Shown piece by piece: positions 22,398 to 31,800 of a DNA stretch of 64,000 nucleotides. The position numbers and the translations under genes are program-made. Under the pieces are notes generated by a model. It worked only from the letters and a program-made list of their open reading frames with translations, had not been told where the DNA came from and did not search any database. Origin of the DNA: Rhizobium sp. L43. Lineage in GTDB: Bacteria > Pseudomonadota > Alphaproteobacteria > Rhizobiales > Rhizobiaceae. Position 1 is the stretch's first letter, and every line of letters starts with the position of its first letter. The stretch covers positions 62,001-126,000 of the forward strand of contig NZ_NWSQ01000005.1 of the NCBI RefSeq assembly GCF_002531725.1. Reading direction: 5' to 3'.

Positions 22398-23776
22398 ATT
22401 CAGACGGCACGAAGAAACCATTCCGCAAGCATAAGCCCTCGACCGAGCGATCCGCTCCGGCAAAACCCGGCATGCAGGCCCGCGCCGCGGCGGCAAAAAT
22501 TCTTGCTGCCGTCGTCGATCGCAAACTGCCGCTCGACGGCGCCCTCGACCATGAACACGGCAATCCGGCCTACCGGGCGCTCGGCGAAAGCGACCGGGCG
22601 CTGGTCCGCGCCATCCTGAACACGACGCTGCGCCATCTGCCGCGTATCGATGCCGCGATATCAGCCCTGCTGGAATCGCCGCTGCCGGAAGGGGCGCGGG
22701 CGCTGCATCACGTGCTCGCAATCGGCGCGGCGCAGATCCTCTATCTCGACGTGCCGGATCATTCGGCCGTCGATCTTGCTGTCGAGCAGGCCAATCAGGA
22801 TCCACGCAATCGCCGTTTCGCCAAGCTGGTCAATGCCATTCTTCGCCGGCTCGGCCGCGAGAAGCAGCAGGTGCTCGACGAGATCGGCAAGGTCGCGCCG
22901 ATGCCGGCCTGGTTCATCGCCAGGCTGGAAAAGGCCTATGGCCGGGACGCGGCGCTGGCGATTTCCGAATCCCAGCTCGAGCCGGCGGCGATCGATCTGA
23001 CCGTCAAGTCCGACCCCGAAGGCTGGGCGAAACGGCTGAACGGCGTTGCCCTGCCGACGGGCGGCGTGCGGCTTGCCGCCTTCGACGGCGGCATCCCCTC
23101 GCTCGAAGGCTTCGACGAGGGCGCGTGGTGGGTGCAGGATGCGGCAGCCAGCATCCCGGCCAAGCTTTTCGGCGATCTATCGGGCAAACGCACCGCCGAT
23201 CTGTGCGCTGCCCCCGGCGGCAAGACGGCGCAGCTCATCCTTGCCGGTGGCGCAGTCACTGCACTCGACCAGTCGGAAAGCCGGCTAAGACGGCTGCGTT
23301 CCAATCTCGATCGGCTCGGCCTCAAGGCAGAGACGATTGCGGCAGACCTGACGACATTCGCGCCGGCGGAGCGTTTCGATGCGATCCTGCTCGATGCCCC
23401 CTGCTCTTCCACCGGAACGACACGCCGGCACCCCGACGTGCTGTGGACCAAGGGAGCTGAGGATATTGCCCGGCTGGCGGCGCTGCAGGAACGGCTGCTG
23501 CGTCATTCGCTGACATTGCTGAAGCCTGACGGAACGCTGGTTTTTTCGAATTGCTCGCTCGATCCCGCCGAAGGCGAAGAGGTCGTCGCCCGTGTCCTTG
23601 CCGATACTCATAGCGTCGAGCGCGTTCCGATCGGCGCCGGCGGCTGGCCCGGCCTCGAAGCGGCGATCACGCCGCTCGGCGAATTCCGCACCCTTCCCAC
23701 CATGCTGAAAATGACCGATGGCATCGCCTCCGGCCTCGACGGCTTCTATGCCGCCGTGCTGCGGCGTGTGGCCTGA
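22388..23776 (+). CDS. rsmB: 16S rRNA (cytosine-967 C5) methyltransferase RsmB (Sun)
   Basis: Methylates C967 of 16S rRNA. The 462 residues comprise an N-terminal NusB-like RNA-binding domain (to about 150) and a SAM-dependent catalytic domain with [12 protein letters not shown]. The catalytic cysteine (about 339) is in [20 protein letters not shown], and [13 protein letters not shown] carries the second motif cysteine. The ATG overlaps the htpX end. It is followed by a 204-base gap and the heparinase-like gene, an order seen in other Rhizobiales. Confidence 0.95.
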   Translation: MVLNSDGTKKPFRKHKPSTERSAPAKPGMQARAAAAKILAAVVDRKLPLDGALDHEHGNPAYRALGESDRALVRAILNTTLRHLPRIDAAISALLESPLPEGARALHHVLAIGAAQILYLDVPDHSAVDLAVEQANQDPRNRRFAKLVNAILRRLGREKQQVLDEIGKVAPMPAWFIARLEKAYGRDAALAISESQLEPAAIDLTVKSDPEGWAKRLNGVALPTGGVRLAAFDGGIPSLEGFDEGAWWVQDAAASIPAKLFGDLSGKRTADLCAAPGGKTAQLILAGGAVTALDQSESRLRRLRSNLDRLGLKAETIAADLTTFAPAERFDAILLDAPCSSTGTTRRHPDVLWTKGAEDIARLAALQERLLRHSLTLLKPDGTLVFSNCSLDPAEGEEVVARVLADTHSVERVPIGAGGWPGLEAAITPLGEFRTLPTMLKMTDGIASGLDGFYAAVLRRVA

Positions 23777-23980
23777 TTGCTGACTTCAGCCCTCGCGGCG
23801 AATCTGTGAGCAAGAGGCGCCGTGTCACACATGTCGTCCTTCTAAAATCGCGCCATGATCTCCAGTGAAGCGCATGAATTTGCGTATATTCGAACCTTGT
23901 CACGAATTAATTCATTGCGGGCGATGAAATCGGCCACTTTTCACCTATTCTTAACCACGAGGGTCAATAGACAATAGAAT

Positions 23981-25654
23981 ATGCAGTCCGGTCGGCGTTT
24001 TGCGAGCATGTATGTTCGGGAGGCTTGGCGGCGCGCCTTGCGCCGCGTCGCGTTGCTGCGCCTGAAGCTTTCTCGCCATTCGATCAAGGTGCCCGAACGT
24101 CTGATCGTCGCGCCGACCGATCTGCGCAGCATCGATACGCATGTGGCCGACGAGATTCTCAACGGACGGTTTCTGTTGGCCGGGCGCATGCTGGAAACGG
24201 GTGGAAAGTCACCCTTCACCTTCACCCTGCCCTCGCGCCCCTTCGCCACCCGCCTTCACAGCTTCGGCTGGCTGCGGCATATGCGGGCGAACAAGACGGA
24301 GCGCAGTTCGGCCGCCGCCCGTGCGATCGTCGACAGCTGGCTTTCCATCCATGCCGGCCGCATGGAGGGGATTGCCTGGGAGATCGACATCACCGCCCAG
24401 CGCGTCATCGCCTGGCTGTCGCATTCGCCTGTCGTGCTGCAGAATGCCGACCGCGGCTTCTATCGCCGCTTCATGAAGTCGCTGGCGTTCCAGGTGCGGT
24501 TCCTACATCGCATGGCGCCCTATACCCTCGGCGGCCTGGAGCTGTTTCGACTGCGCATCGCGCTCGCCATGGCCTCCGTCGCCATGCCGACGCGCGCCTC
24601 CACCCTCAGAAGGGCGGCGCAGGCGCTCGACCGCGAATTCGATAGCCAGATTCTGCCGGATGGCGGCCATATCTCGCGCAATCCGCGCGTCGGCCTGGAA
24701 TTGCTGCTCGATCTGCTGCCGCTCAGGCAAACCTATGTCAATCTCGGCCATGACCTGCCGCAGAAACTGATCTCCGGCATCGACCGCATATATCCGGCAT
24801 TGCGGTTCTTTCGCCATCAGGACGGGGATCTGGCGCTGTTCAACGGGGCGACCTCGACGCTGGCAAACGAGCTGATCTCCGTGCTGCGATATGACGAGAC
24901 CGCCGGTCAGCCGTTCAAGGCTTTGCCGCATTCGCGCTATCAGCGGCTTTCCGGAGGAAAAACGGTGATCATTGCCGATGCCGGCACGCCGCCTTCGGGC
25001 GGTGCACTGCGGACCGTGCATGCCGGCAGCCTCTCCTTCGAGATGTCGTCCGGCCGCCACCGCTTCATCGTCAATTCCGGCTCGCCGAAATTTGCCGGGA
25101 ACCGTTATGTCCAGATGGCGCGCACGACGGCGGCGCATTCGACCGTCATCCTCAACGACACCTCGTCCAGCCGTTTTTCGCCCTCGCCGTTCCTCAACCA
25201 CGCGATCAGCGAACCGGTCAAGACAGTCACGGTCGAACGGGCCGAAACGGAGGACGGGCGCGACGGCATCAAGCTCAGCCATGACGGTTATATCAGGGCG
25301 TTCGGGGTGCAACACGAGCGTGAGCTGACACTCAATGCCGCAGGCTCGATCGTGACCGGCCGCGACCGGCTCGTCGTCCGCGAAGGCTATGAGCATGACG
25401 AGCCTCTGAAGGCTGTCGCCCGGTTTCATATCCATCCCGCGATCGTCCTGCATCAGAGCGATGGTGAATCCGTGCTGCTGACGGCGCCGGATGGCGAAAG
25501 CTGGCTGTTCTCAGCGCCCGGCAATGAAGTGCTGATCACCGAGGATATCTTCTTCGCCGACAGTTCCGGCATTTGCGGCTCGGACCAGATCGAGATCGAC
25601 TTCGATCTTGCCGAGAAGACGGAAATCCGCTGGTTCCTATCCCGCAAAGGTTAG
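23981..25654 (+). CDS. Heparinase II/III family protein
   Basis: 557-residue protein with the heparinase II/III fold: an alpha-alpha barrel N-terminal half and a beta-sandwich C-terminal half. Recognisable pieces are DGGHISRNPRVGLELL (barrel), YQRLSGGKTVIIADAG, and FEMSSGRHRFIVNSGSP with ARTTAAHSTVILND, the sandwich region bearing the conserved His. No classical signal peptide is visible; the N terminus is strongly basic. The family degrades acidic polysaccharides by elimination, but the natural substrate in rhizobia is unknown. It lies between rsmB and purH, a placement conserved across Rhizobiales, which suggests a housekeeping envelope role rather than heparin use. Confidence 0.85.
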   Translation: MQSGRRFASMYVREAWRRALRRVALLRLKLSRHSIKVPERLIVAPTDLRSIDTHVADEILNGRFLLAGRMLETGGKSPFTFTLPSRPFATRLHSFGWLRHMRANKTERSSAAARAIVDSWLSIHAGRMEGIAWEIDITAQRVIAWLSHSPVVLQNADRGFYRRFMKSLAFQVRFLHRMAPYTLGGLELFRLRIALAMASVAMPTRASTLRRAAQALDREFDSQILPDGGHISRNPRVGLELLLDLLPLRQTYVNLGHDLPQKLISGIDRIYPALRFFRHQDGDLALFNGATSTLANELISVLRYDETAGQPFKALPHSRYQRLSGGKTVIIADAGTPPSGGALRTVHAGSLSFEMSSGRHRFIVNSGSPKFAGNRYVQMARTTAAHSTVILNDTSSSRFSPSPFLNHAISEPVKTVTVERAETEDGRDGIKLSHDGYIRAFGVQHERELTLNAAGSIVTGRDRLVVREGYEHDEPLKAVARFHIHPAIVLHQSDGESVLLTAPDGESWLFSAPGNEVLITEDIFFADSSGICGSDQIEIDFDLAEKTEIRWFLSRKG

Positions 25655-25761
25655 ATCCTTTGCTGACGCCTGTTTGCGCGGCGGCAAAGCTGTGCTAACG
25701 CGACGCCAGCATGCGAACGTCCCTCGCGGATGTCTCCCGAAGCCCGAACGGAGAAGGTTTC

Positions 25762-27378
25762 ATGGCCGTCATTTCCAAGAAGATCCCCGCCCCCGACAAG
25801 GTCGAAATCAAGACCGCCCTCCTCTCCGTCTTCGACAAGACCGGGATCGTCGAACTCGCCCAGGCCTTGTCTGCCAGAGGCGTCCGGCTGCTGTCGACCG
25901 GCGGCACTTACCAGGCGATCGCCGCTGCCGGCCTTGCCGTCATCGATGTTTCCGAGATCACCGGCTTTCCCGAGATCATGGACGGGCGGGTCAAGACGCT
26001 GCATCCGACGGTGCATGGCGGCCTGCTGGCGATCCGCGACGACGGCGAACATCAGGAGGCGATGAAAAAGCACGGCATCGAGGGCATCGATCTGGCCGTC
26101 ATCAACCTCTACCCCTTCGAACAAGTGCGCGCGGCCGGCGGCGATTATCCGACGACCGTCGAGAATATCGATATCGGCGGCCCGGCGATGATCCGTGCAT
26201 CGGCCAAGAACCATGCCTATGTGACGATCCTGACCGATCCCAACGATTACGCCGAGTTCACGGAGCAGCTTTCCGCGGATGGCGGCAAGACTGCCTATGC
26301 CTTCCGCCAGCGCATGGCCGCCAAGGCCTATGCCCGCACCGCCGCTTATGACGCGATGATTTCCAACTGGTTCGCAGAAGCGCTGTCGATCGACACGCCG
26401 CGCCACCGCGTGATCGGCGGCGCCCTGAAGGAAGAGATGCGTTACGGCGAAAACCCGCACCAGAAGGCGGCCTTCTACCTCACCGGCGAGAAGCGTCCGG
26501 GTGTTTCGACGGCTGCCCTTCTCCAGGGCAAGCAGCTCTCCTACAACAACATCAACGATACCGATGCCGCCTACGAGCTGGTGGCCGAGTTCCTGCCCGA
26601 GACGGCGCCGGCCTGCGCCATCATCAAGCATGCCAATCCCTGCGGCGTCGCCACCGGAGCGAGTCTGGTCGAGGCCTATCGCCGCGCGCTTGCCTGCGAT
26701 TCCGTTTCCGCCTTCGGCGGCATCATCGCACTCAACCGGACTCTGGATGCCGAAACGGCCGAGGAAATCGTCAAGCTCTTCACCGAAGTGATCATCGCGC
26801 CCGATGTGACCGAAGAGGCAAAGGCGATCGTCGCCCGAAAGCCGAATTTGCGGCTGCTGTCTGCCGGCGGCCTGCCCGATCCGCGCGCTGCTGGCCTGAC
26901 GGCCAAGACCGTTTCCGGCGGTCTGCTTGTCCAGAGCCGTGACAACGGCATGGTCGAGGATCTGGAGCTCAAGGTCGTCACCAAGCGCGCGCCGACGGCG
27001 CAGGAGCTTGATGATATGAAGTTCGCCTTCAAGGTCGGCAAACATGTGAAATCGAATGCCGTGGTCTATGCCAAGGACGGCCAGACGGCCGGTATCGGCG
27101 CCGGCCAGATGAGCCGGGTCGATTCCGCCCGTATTGCCGCGCTGAAGGCCGAAGAGGCGGCCAAGGCGCTCGGCCTTGTCGTGCCGATGACGCATGGTTC
27201 GGCAGTCGCCTCCGAAGCCTTCCTGCCTTTTGCCGACGGTCTCCTGTCGATGATCGCCGCAGGCGCGACGGCGGTCATCCAGCCGGGCGGCTCGATGCGC
27301 GACCAGGAAGTCATCGATGCCGCCAACGAACACGGCATCGCGATGGTCTTCACCGGCATGCGTCATTTCCGTCACTGA
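25762..27378 (+). CDS. purH: Bifunctional AICAR transformylase/IMP cyclohydrolase PurH
   Basis: Performs the last two steps of IMP synthesis. The 538 residues have the N-terminal MGS-like cyclohydrolase domain ([42 protein letters not shown]) and the transformylase domain. The latter has [37 protein letters not shown] and the C-terminal [15 protein letters not shown] 25762 ([17 protein letters not shown]) is chosen over an in-frame ATG at 25711, which lacks conservation. The stop codon is within a 15-bp tandem duplication. Confidence 0.97.
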   Translation: MAVISKKIPAPDKVEIKTALLSVFDKTGIVELAQALSARGVRLLSTGGTYQAIAAAGLAVIDVSEITGFPEIMDGRVKTLHPTVHGGLLAIRDDGEHQEAMKKHGIEGIDLAVINLYPFEQVRAAGGDYPTTVENIDIGGPAMIRASAKNHAYVTILTDPNDYAEFTEQLSADGGKTAYAFRQRMAAKAYARTAAYDAMISNWFAEALSIDTPRHRVIGGALKEEMRYGENPHQKAAFYLTGEKRPGVSTAALLQGKQLSYNNINDTDAAYELVAEFLPETAPACAIIKHANPCGVATGASLVEAYRRALACDSVSAFGGIIALNRTLDAETAEEIVKLFTEVIIAPDVTEEAKAIVARKPNLRLLSAGGLPDPRAAGLTAKTVSGGLLVQSRDNGMVEDLELKVVTKRAPTAQELDDMKFAFKVGKHVKSNAVVYAKDGQTAGIGAGQMSRVDSARIAALKAEEAAKALGLVVPMTHGSAVASEAFLPFADGLLSMIAAGATAVIQPGGSMRDQEVIDAANEHGIAMVFTGMRHFRH

Positions 27379-27402
27379 GAGGTTTGGCACTGAGAGGTTT
27401 GG
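27373..27402. repeat. 15-bp perfect tandem duplication at the purH stop
   Basis: CACTGAGAGGTTTGG occurs twice head to tail. The first copy contains the purH stop TGA, the second duplicates it out of the gene. Confidence 0.85.
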
Positions 27403-27403
27403 G

Positions 27404-27427
27404 CAACCGGCCCCGACGGGCCGGTTG
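27404..27427. terminator. Shared hairpin between converging purH and UMF1 transporter
   Basis: Perfect 10-bp stem CAACCGGCCC/GGGCCGGTTG with a 4-base loop, immediately before the stop codon of the minus-strand transporter gene (27428-27430). The T-tract is weak on both sides. Confidence 0.65.
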
Positions 27428-28816
27428 TTATGCCCGATCGGCCGGATAGGGCGTGCGGATCAAGAGCACCAGTCCGCCGGCGAGGAACAGGATCAGCGTT
27501 GCCATTCCAAGCCGCGGCGATCCGCTGATATAGGTCATCAGCGAGAAGAGCAGCGTCGCCATGAAACTCGTGGCGCGCCCCGAAAGCGCATAGATGCCGA
27601 AATAGCGGCCGGCTTCCTCCGGATTGACGCTGCGGGCGAGATAGGAGCGCGACGAGGCCTGCACCGGTCCGAAGGCGAACCCGATCAGCAGACCATAGAG
27701 GATATAGGCCTTCTCCGCCGCGGTGCCGAAGAGGCCGCCGGAATCCGCCGTCGGCAGCGGCATCAGTCCGAACAGGGTGTAACCCGGCCCGGTCGAGATG
27801 ATGCCGATGGTGGCGAGAAGCAGCATTGTCAGGCTGATGACGACGGTCACCTTCGAGCCGACCCCCTTGTCGATGCGGCCGGCGATCAGGCAGCCGAAGA
27901 TTGCGACGACGTTGAGGATGATGCCGTAGATGCCCATCTCGATCGTCGCCCAGCCGAACATGCCGGCCGCGAAGACACCGCCAAGGATCAGCAGGCCGTT
28001 GACGCCATCCTGATAGATCATCCGGGCGATGAGAAATCTCAGGATGCCGCGGCGTTCCTTCAGTTCGGCAAGCGTGTTTTTGAGTTCCCGCAGGCCGGAG
28101 CGGACGGCGGTGGTGAAGGGAAGACCCCTGCCGACATCCGGCGTGAAGAAGAACATCGGCAGGATGAAGATCAGATACCAGACGGCCGAGATCGGCCCGG
28201 TGATGCGGGCATCCTGGCCGGTCTTCGGATCGAGACCGAAAAGCGGATCGAGGCCGAGGATGGTCTTGCCGCTGTCGGGGCTCGCCGCCAAAAGCGTCAC
28301 GACGGCAATGAGCACGATCATGCCGCCGAGATAACCGAGCCCCCAGGCGGTGTTGGAGAGCTTGCCGACCTCGTGCTTGGCGACTAGGCGCGGCATCATC
28401 GAATCGTTGAAGACGATCGAAAACTCGGCCGAGATCGAGGCGAGGATCATGAAAATAACGGGATAAACAACAGGCGAACCGGGTGCGGCGAACCACAGGC
28501 CGAAGAGGCTGGCGATCTTGATGATCGCGAAGAAGCCGATCCAGGGTTTGCGGGCGCCGGACTGGTCGGCAATCGAGCCGAGAACGGGTGACAGCAGGGC
28601 GATGATCACCGAGGAGATCGTCGCCATATTGCTCCACGTCGTCTGCGCGGATACCGGGTCATCGGTCAGGCGGGCAACGAAATAAGGCCCGAAGATGAAG
28701 GTTGTGACCACGGTAAAGAAGGGCTGCGCTGCCCAATCGAAGAACATCCACCCCCAGATGCCCTTCTCCGTGGCTTTCGGCGGCTGCGTTCCTGTCCAGT
28801 CAATGCGATTCAACAT
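27428..28816 (-). CDS. MFS transporter, UMF1 (Atg22-like) family
   Basis: 462-residue polytopic membrane protein with about 12 hydrophobic segments. WGWMFFDWAAQPFFTVVTTF near the N terminus and FNDSMMPRLVA are typical of the UMF1/Atg22 branch, whose yeast member exports amino acids from the vacuole. A cytoplasmic central loop (LRELKNTLAELKERRG) separates two six-helix halves. It starts 24 bases after the stop of gdh on the same strand, so co-transcription is likely, hinting at amino acid traffic. The substrate is unknown. Confidence 0.85.
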   Translation of the reverse strand: MLNRIDWTGTQPPKATEKGIWGWMFFDWAAQPFFTVVTTFIFGPYFVARLTDDPVSAQTTWSNMATISSVIIALLSPVLGSIADQSGARKPWIGFFAIIKIASLFGLWFAAPGSPVVYPVIFMILASISAEFSIVFNDSMMPRLVAKHEVGKLSNTAWGLGYLGGMIVLIAVVTLLAASPDSGKTILGLDPLFGLDPKTGQDARITGPISAVWYLIFILPMFFFTPDVGRGLPFTTAVRSGLRELKNTLAELKERRGILRFLIARMIYQDGVNGLLILGGVFAAGMFGWATIEMGIYGIILNVVAIFGCLIAGRIDKGVGSKVTVVISLTMLLLATIGIISTGPGYTLFGLMPLPTADSGGLFGTAAEKAYILYGLLIGFAFGPVQASSRSYLARSVNPEEAGRYFGIYALSGRATSFMATLLFSLMTYISGSPRLGMATLILFLAGGLVLLIRTPYPADRA

Positions 28817-28840
28817 CCGCTCCTTTTTCCGCGGACTGTC

Positions 28841-31800
28841 TCACCTCGCCCGGTCGCGCGCAAGATCGGTCAGGATACCTGCAGCAACGGTAATACGCGC
28901 AAGATTGGGATCGCCGCCGTCGCTGAGGCTCGAAAGCTCCTCGAGGATACGGTTGATGCGGATGCGATCCTGGGCATGCCAGGCCTGAACGGGAAGCTTT
29001 TCCTTGCCGTGATCGGACAGCGCCGAGATGACGATGTCGCGCCTTGCGCTGGCGATCTGGTCGATACTGCGGGCAAGCGCCAGGTTCTCGTAATGGTCGG
29101 AGGTGAGGATCCGCCCACCGGCCGCCAGCAGCCGGGCAATACGGAACGTCTGCGACACGGCGATGTAGTTCTCGGCGGCGCGCACCAGGGGTTCGCCGGT
29201 GCGCTCGGCGATCTGCATGATCTCCGGCACCAATGCGAAGATCGGGAGGCCGGCGATCTCGGCCGCGAGTTTTTCGGGCAGGCCCGCCTGGCTGTACTCC
29301 GCCTGGCGCACGGCGACCTCGCTGGCCACCTGCCCGGCGAAGGCGGTTTTCAGCTTCTTAAGAGCCGCCTGCAGCCGGCTAATCACTTCCGCCATATCGG
29401 CCTTGGTCATGCCCGTTTTCAGCAACAGGCGCGTCAGCACGATAAAACTGTGGCTGATTTCCTCGTAGATGCGGTTCTGCATCTCACCTGAGATCATGCC
29501 GTCGAGAGCATCCGTTTCGGCCCAGAGCCGGGTCAGGTCGAAGCCGTCGCGGGCAACGATCGCCGCACGCACCACTTCCGGTGCCGAAGCCGCCGTTGCG
29601 TCCATCATGGCGACGGTGAAGCTCGGCCCGCCGCGGTTGATCGCCTCGTTGGCAAGCACCGTCGCGATGATTTCACGCTTCAGCCGGTGGCCGGCGATAT
29701 CGCCGGCATTCGACTTCTGCATCTTGACGGGGAAATAATTCGAAAGCGTCGCTGTGAAATAGGGATCATCCGGCAGATCGCTGGCGGCCAGCGCATCGAA
29801 GAGCACGATCTTGGCATAGGATACCAGCACGCCGATTTCCGGCCGGGTCAGCGGCTTGCCGGCGGCATAACGTTCGGCTAGGGTCTGGTCGTCCGGCAGC
29901 GTCTCGACCTTGCGATTCAGCTGCTTGGCGCCTTCGAGAACCGTCATGAAGCGCGCAAGCTCCAGGCCGTTGGCCGTGCCCTTGCGCTCCGTCAGCGAGA
30001 TCGCCAGCGACTGCAGATAGTTGTTGCGCAGCACGAGGGTCGCCACTTCGCCGGTCATCGACGAAAGAAGCTGGTCGCGTTTTGCGCGCGTCAGGCGTCC
30101 GTCATGCATGGCGGCCGCCAGTGCGATCTTGATGTTGACCTCGACGTCCGAGGTGTTGACGCCGGCCGAGTTGTCGATGGCGTCGGAGTTGCAGCGTCCG
30201 CCCTTGAGGCCATAGGCGATGCGGCCCTTCTGGGTGACGCCGAGGTTTGCACCCTCGCCGATCACCTTGGCGCGCACATCCGTCGCGGTGACGCGGATCG
30301 GATCGTTGGCGCGGTCGCCGACCTCGGTGTCGGTTTCGGAGGGAGCCTTCACATAGGTGCCGATGCCGCCGAACCAGAGCAGGTCGATCGGGCTCTTCAG
30401 GATCGCCGTCATGATCTCGAAGGGTGTCGCCACCACCTTGTCGATGCCGATCGCGGCAACCGCCTCCGGCGTCAGCGTCACCGATTTCGCCGCACGGGAA
30501 ATGATCATCGCCCCTTTCGAGAGCACCCTCTTGTCGAAATCCTGCCAGCTCGAACGCGGCAGGTCGAAGAGCCGCTGACGTTCGGCCAGCGTCCTTTCCA
30601 TGTCGGGATCGGGATCGATGACGATGTCGCGGTGATCGAAGGCGGCGATAAGCCGGATCTTCGGAGAGAGCAGCATGCCGTTGCCGAAGACGTCACCCGA
30701 CATGTCGCCGACGCCGGCAACGGTGAAGGGCGTCGTCTGGATGTCGATGTCCATTTCGCGGAAATGGCGTTTCACCGTTTCCCAGGCGCCGCGGGCGGTG
30801 ATGCCCATCTTCTTGTGGTCGTAACCGGCCGAGCCGCCGGAGGCGAAGGCGTCGTCCAGCCAGAAGCCGGCTTCCTGCGCCAGCGCATTGGCGGTGTCGG
30901 AAAAGGTTGCCGTGCCCTTGTCGGCGGCGACGACGAAATAGGGGTCGTCGCCGTCGAGCCTGACCGTATCCTTCGGCGGCACGATATCGGCGCCCGATAT
31001 ATTGTCGGTGATCGACAGCAGCGTGCGGATATAGGTCTTGTAAGCCTCGCGGCCGGCATTGAAGATCTCGTCGCGGCTGCCGCCGACGGGAAGCTTCTTC
31101 GGATAGAAGCCGCCCTTGGCGCCGACCGGCACGATGACCGCGTTCTTCACCTGCTGGGCCTTGACCAGGCCGAGCACCTCGGTGCGGTAATCCTCGGCGC
31201 GATCCGACCAGCGCAGGCCGCCGCGCGCCACCTTGCCGAAGCGCAGATGCACGCCTTCGACTTCGACGCCGTAAACGAACATTTCGCGGAAGGGTTTCGG
31301 CGCCGGCAGCCCGTCCACCAGGTGCGGATCGAGCTTGAAGGCCAGCATCGGCTTCGGCGAGCCGTCCGGGTTCTTCTGGAAATAATTGGTGCGCAGCGTC
31401 GCATCGACGATGTTGACGTAGCGGCGCAGGATACGGTCGTCGTCAAGGCTCGGCACATCGGCCAGCTCGGTCTCGATCGCCTGGTGCAGTTCGGCAAGCT
31501 TCTTCACGCGGGCCTTCTCGGAAAGCCTGGTGTCGAGCGTGTCATGGAACAGCCGGAAGATAGCGGCGGCGACGACAGGATATTTGTCGAGCGTCGTTGC
31601 GATATAATCCTGCGAATAGGCGATGCCGGCCTGACGGAGATAACGGGCATAGGCGCGCAGCACATTCGTCTCGCGCGCCGAAAGTCCGGCCGAAAGGATC
31701 AGCCGGTTGAAGCTGTCATTGTCGATCGTACCGGCGAAGGCGGCGACGAAGGCTTCCTCAAGGGCGGCGCCGTAGCGCTGCAGATCGATTTCTTCACCGT

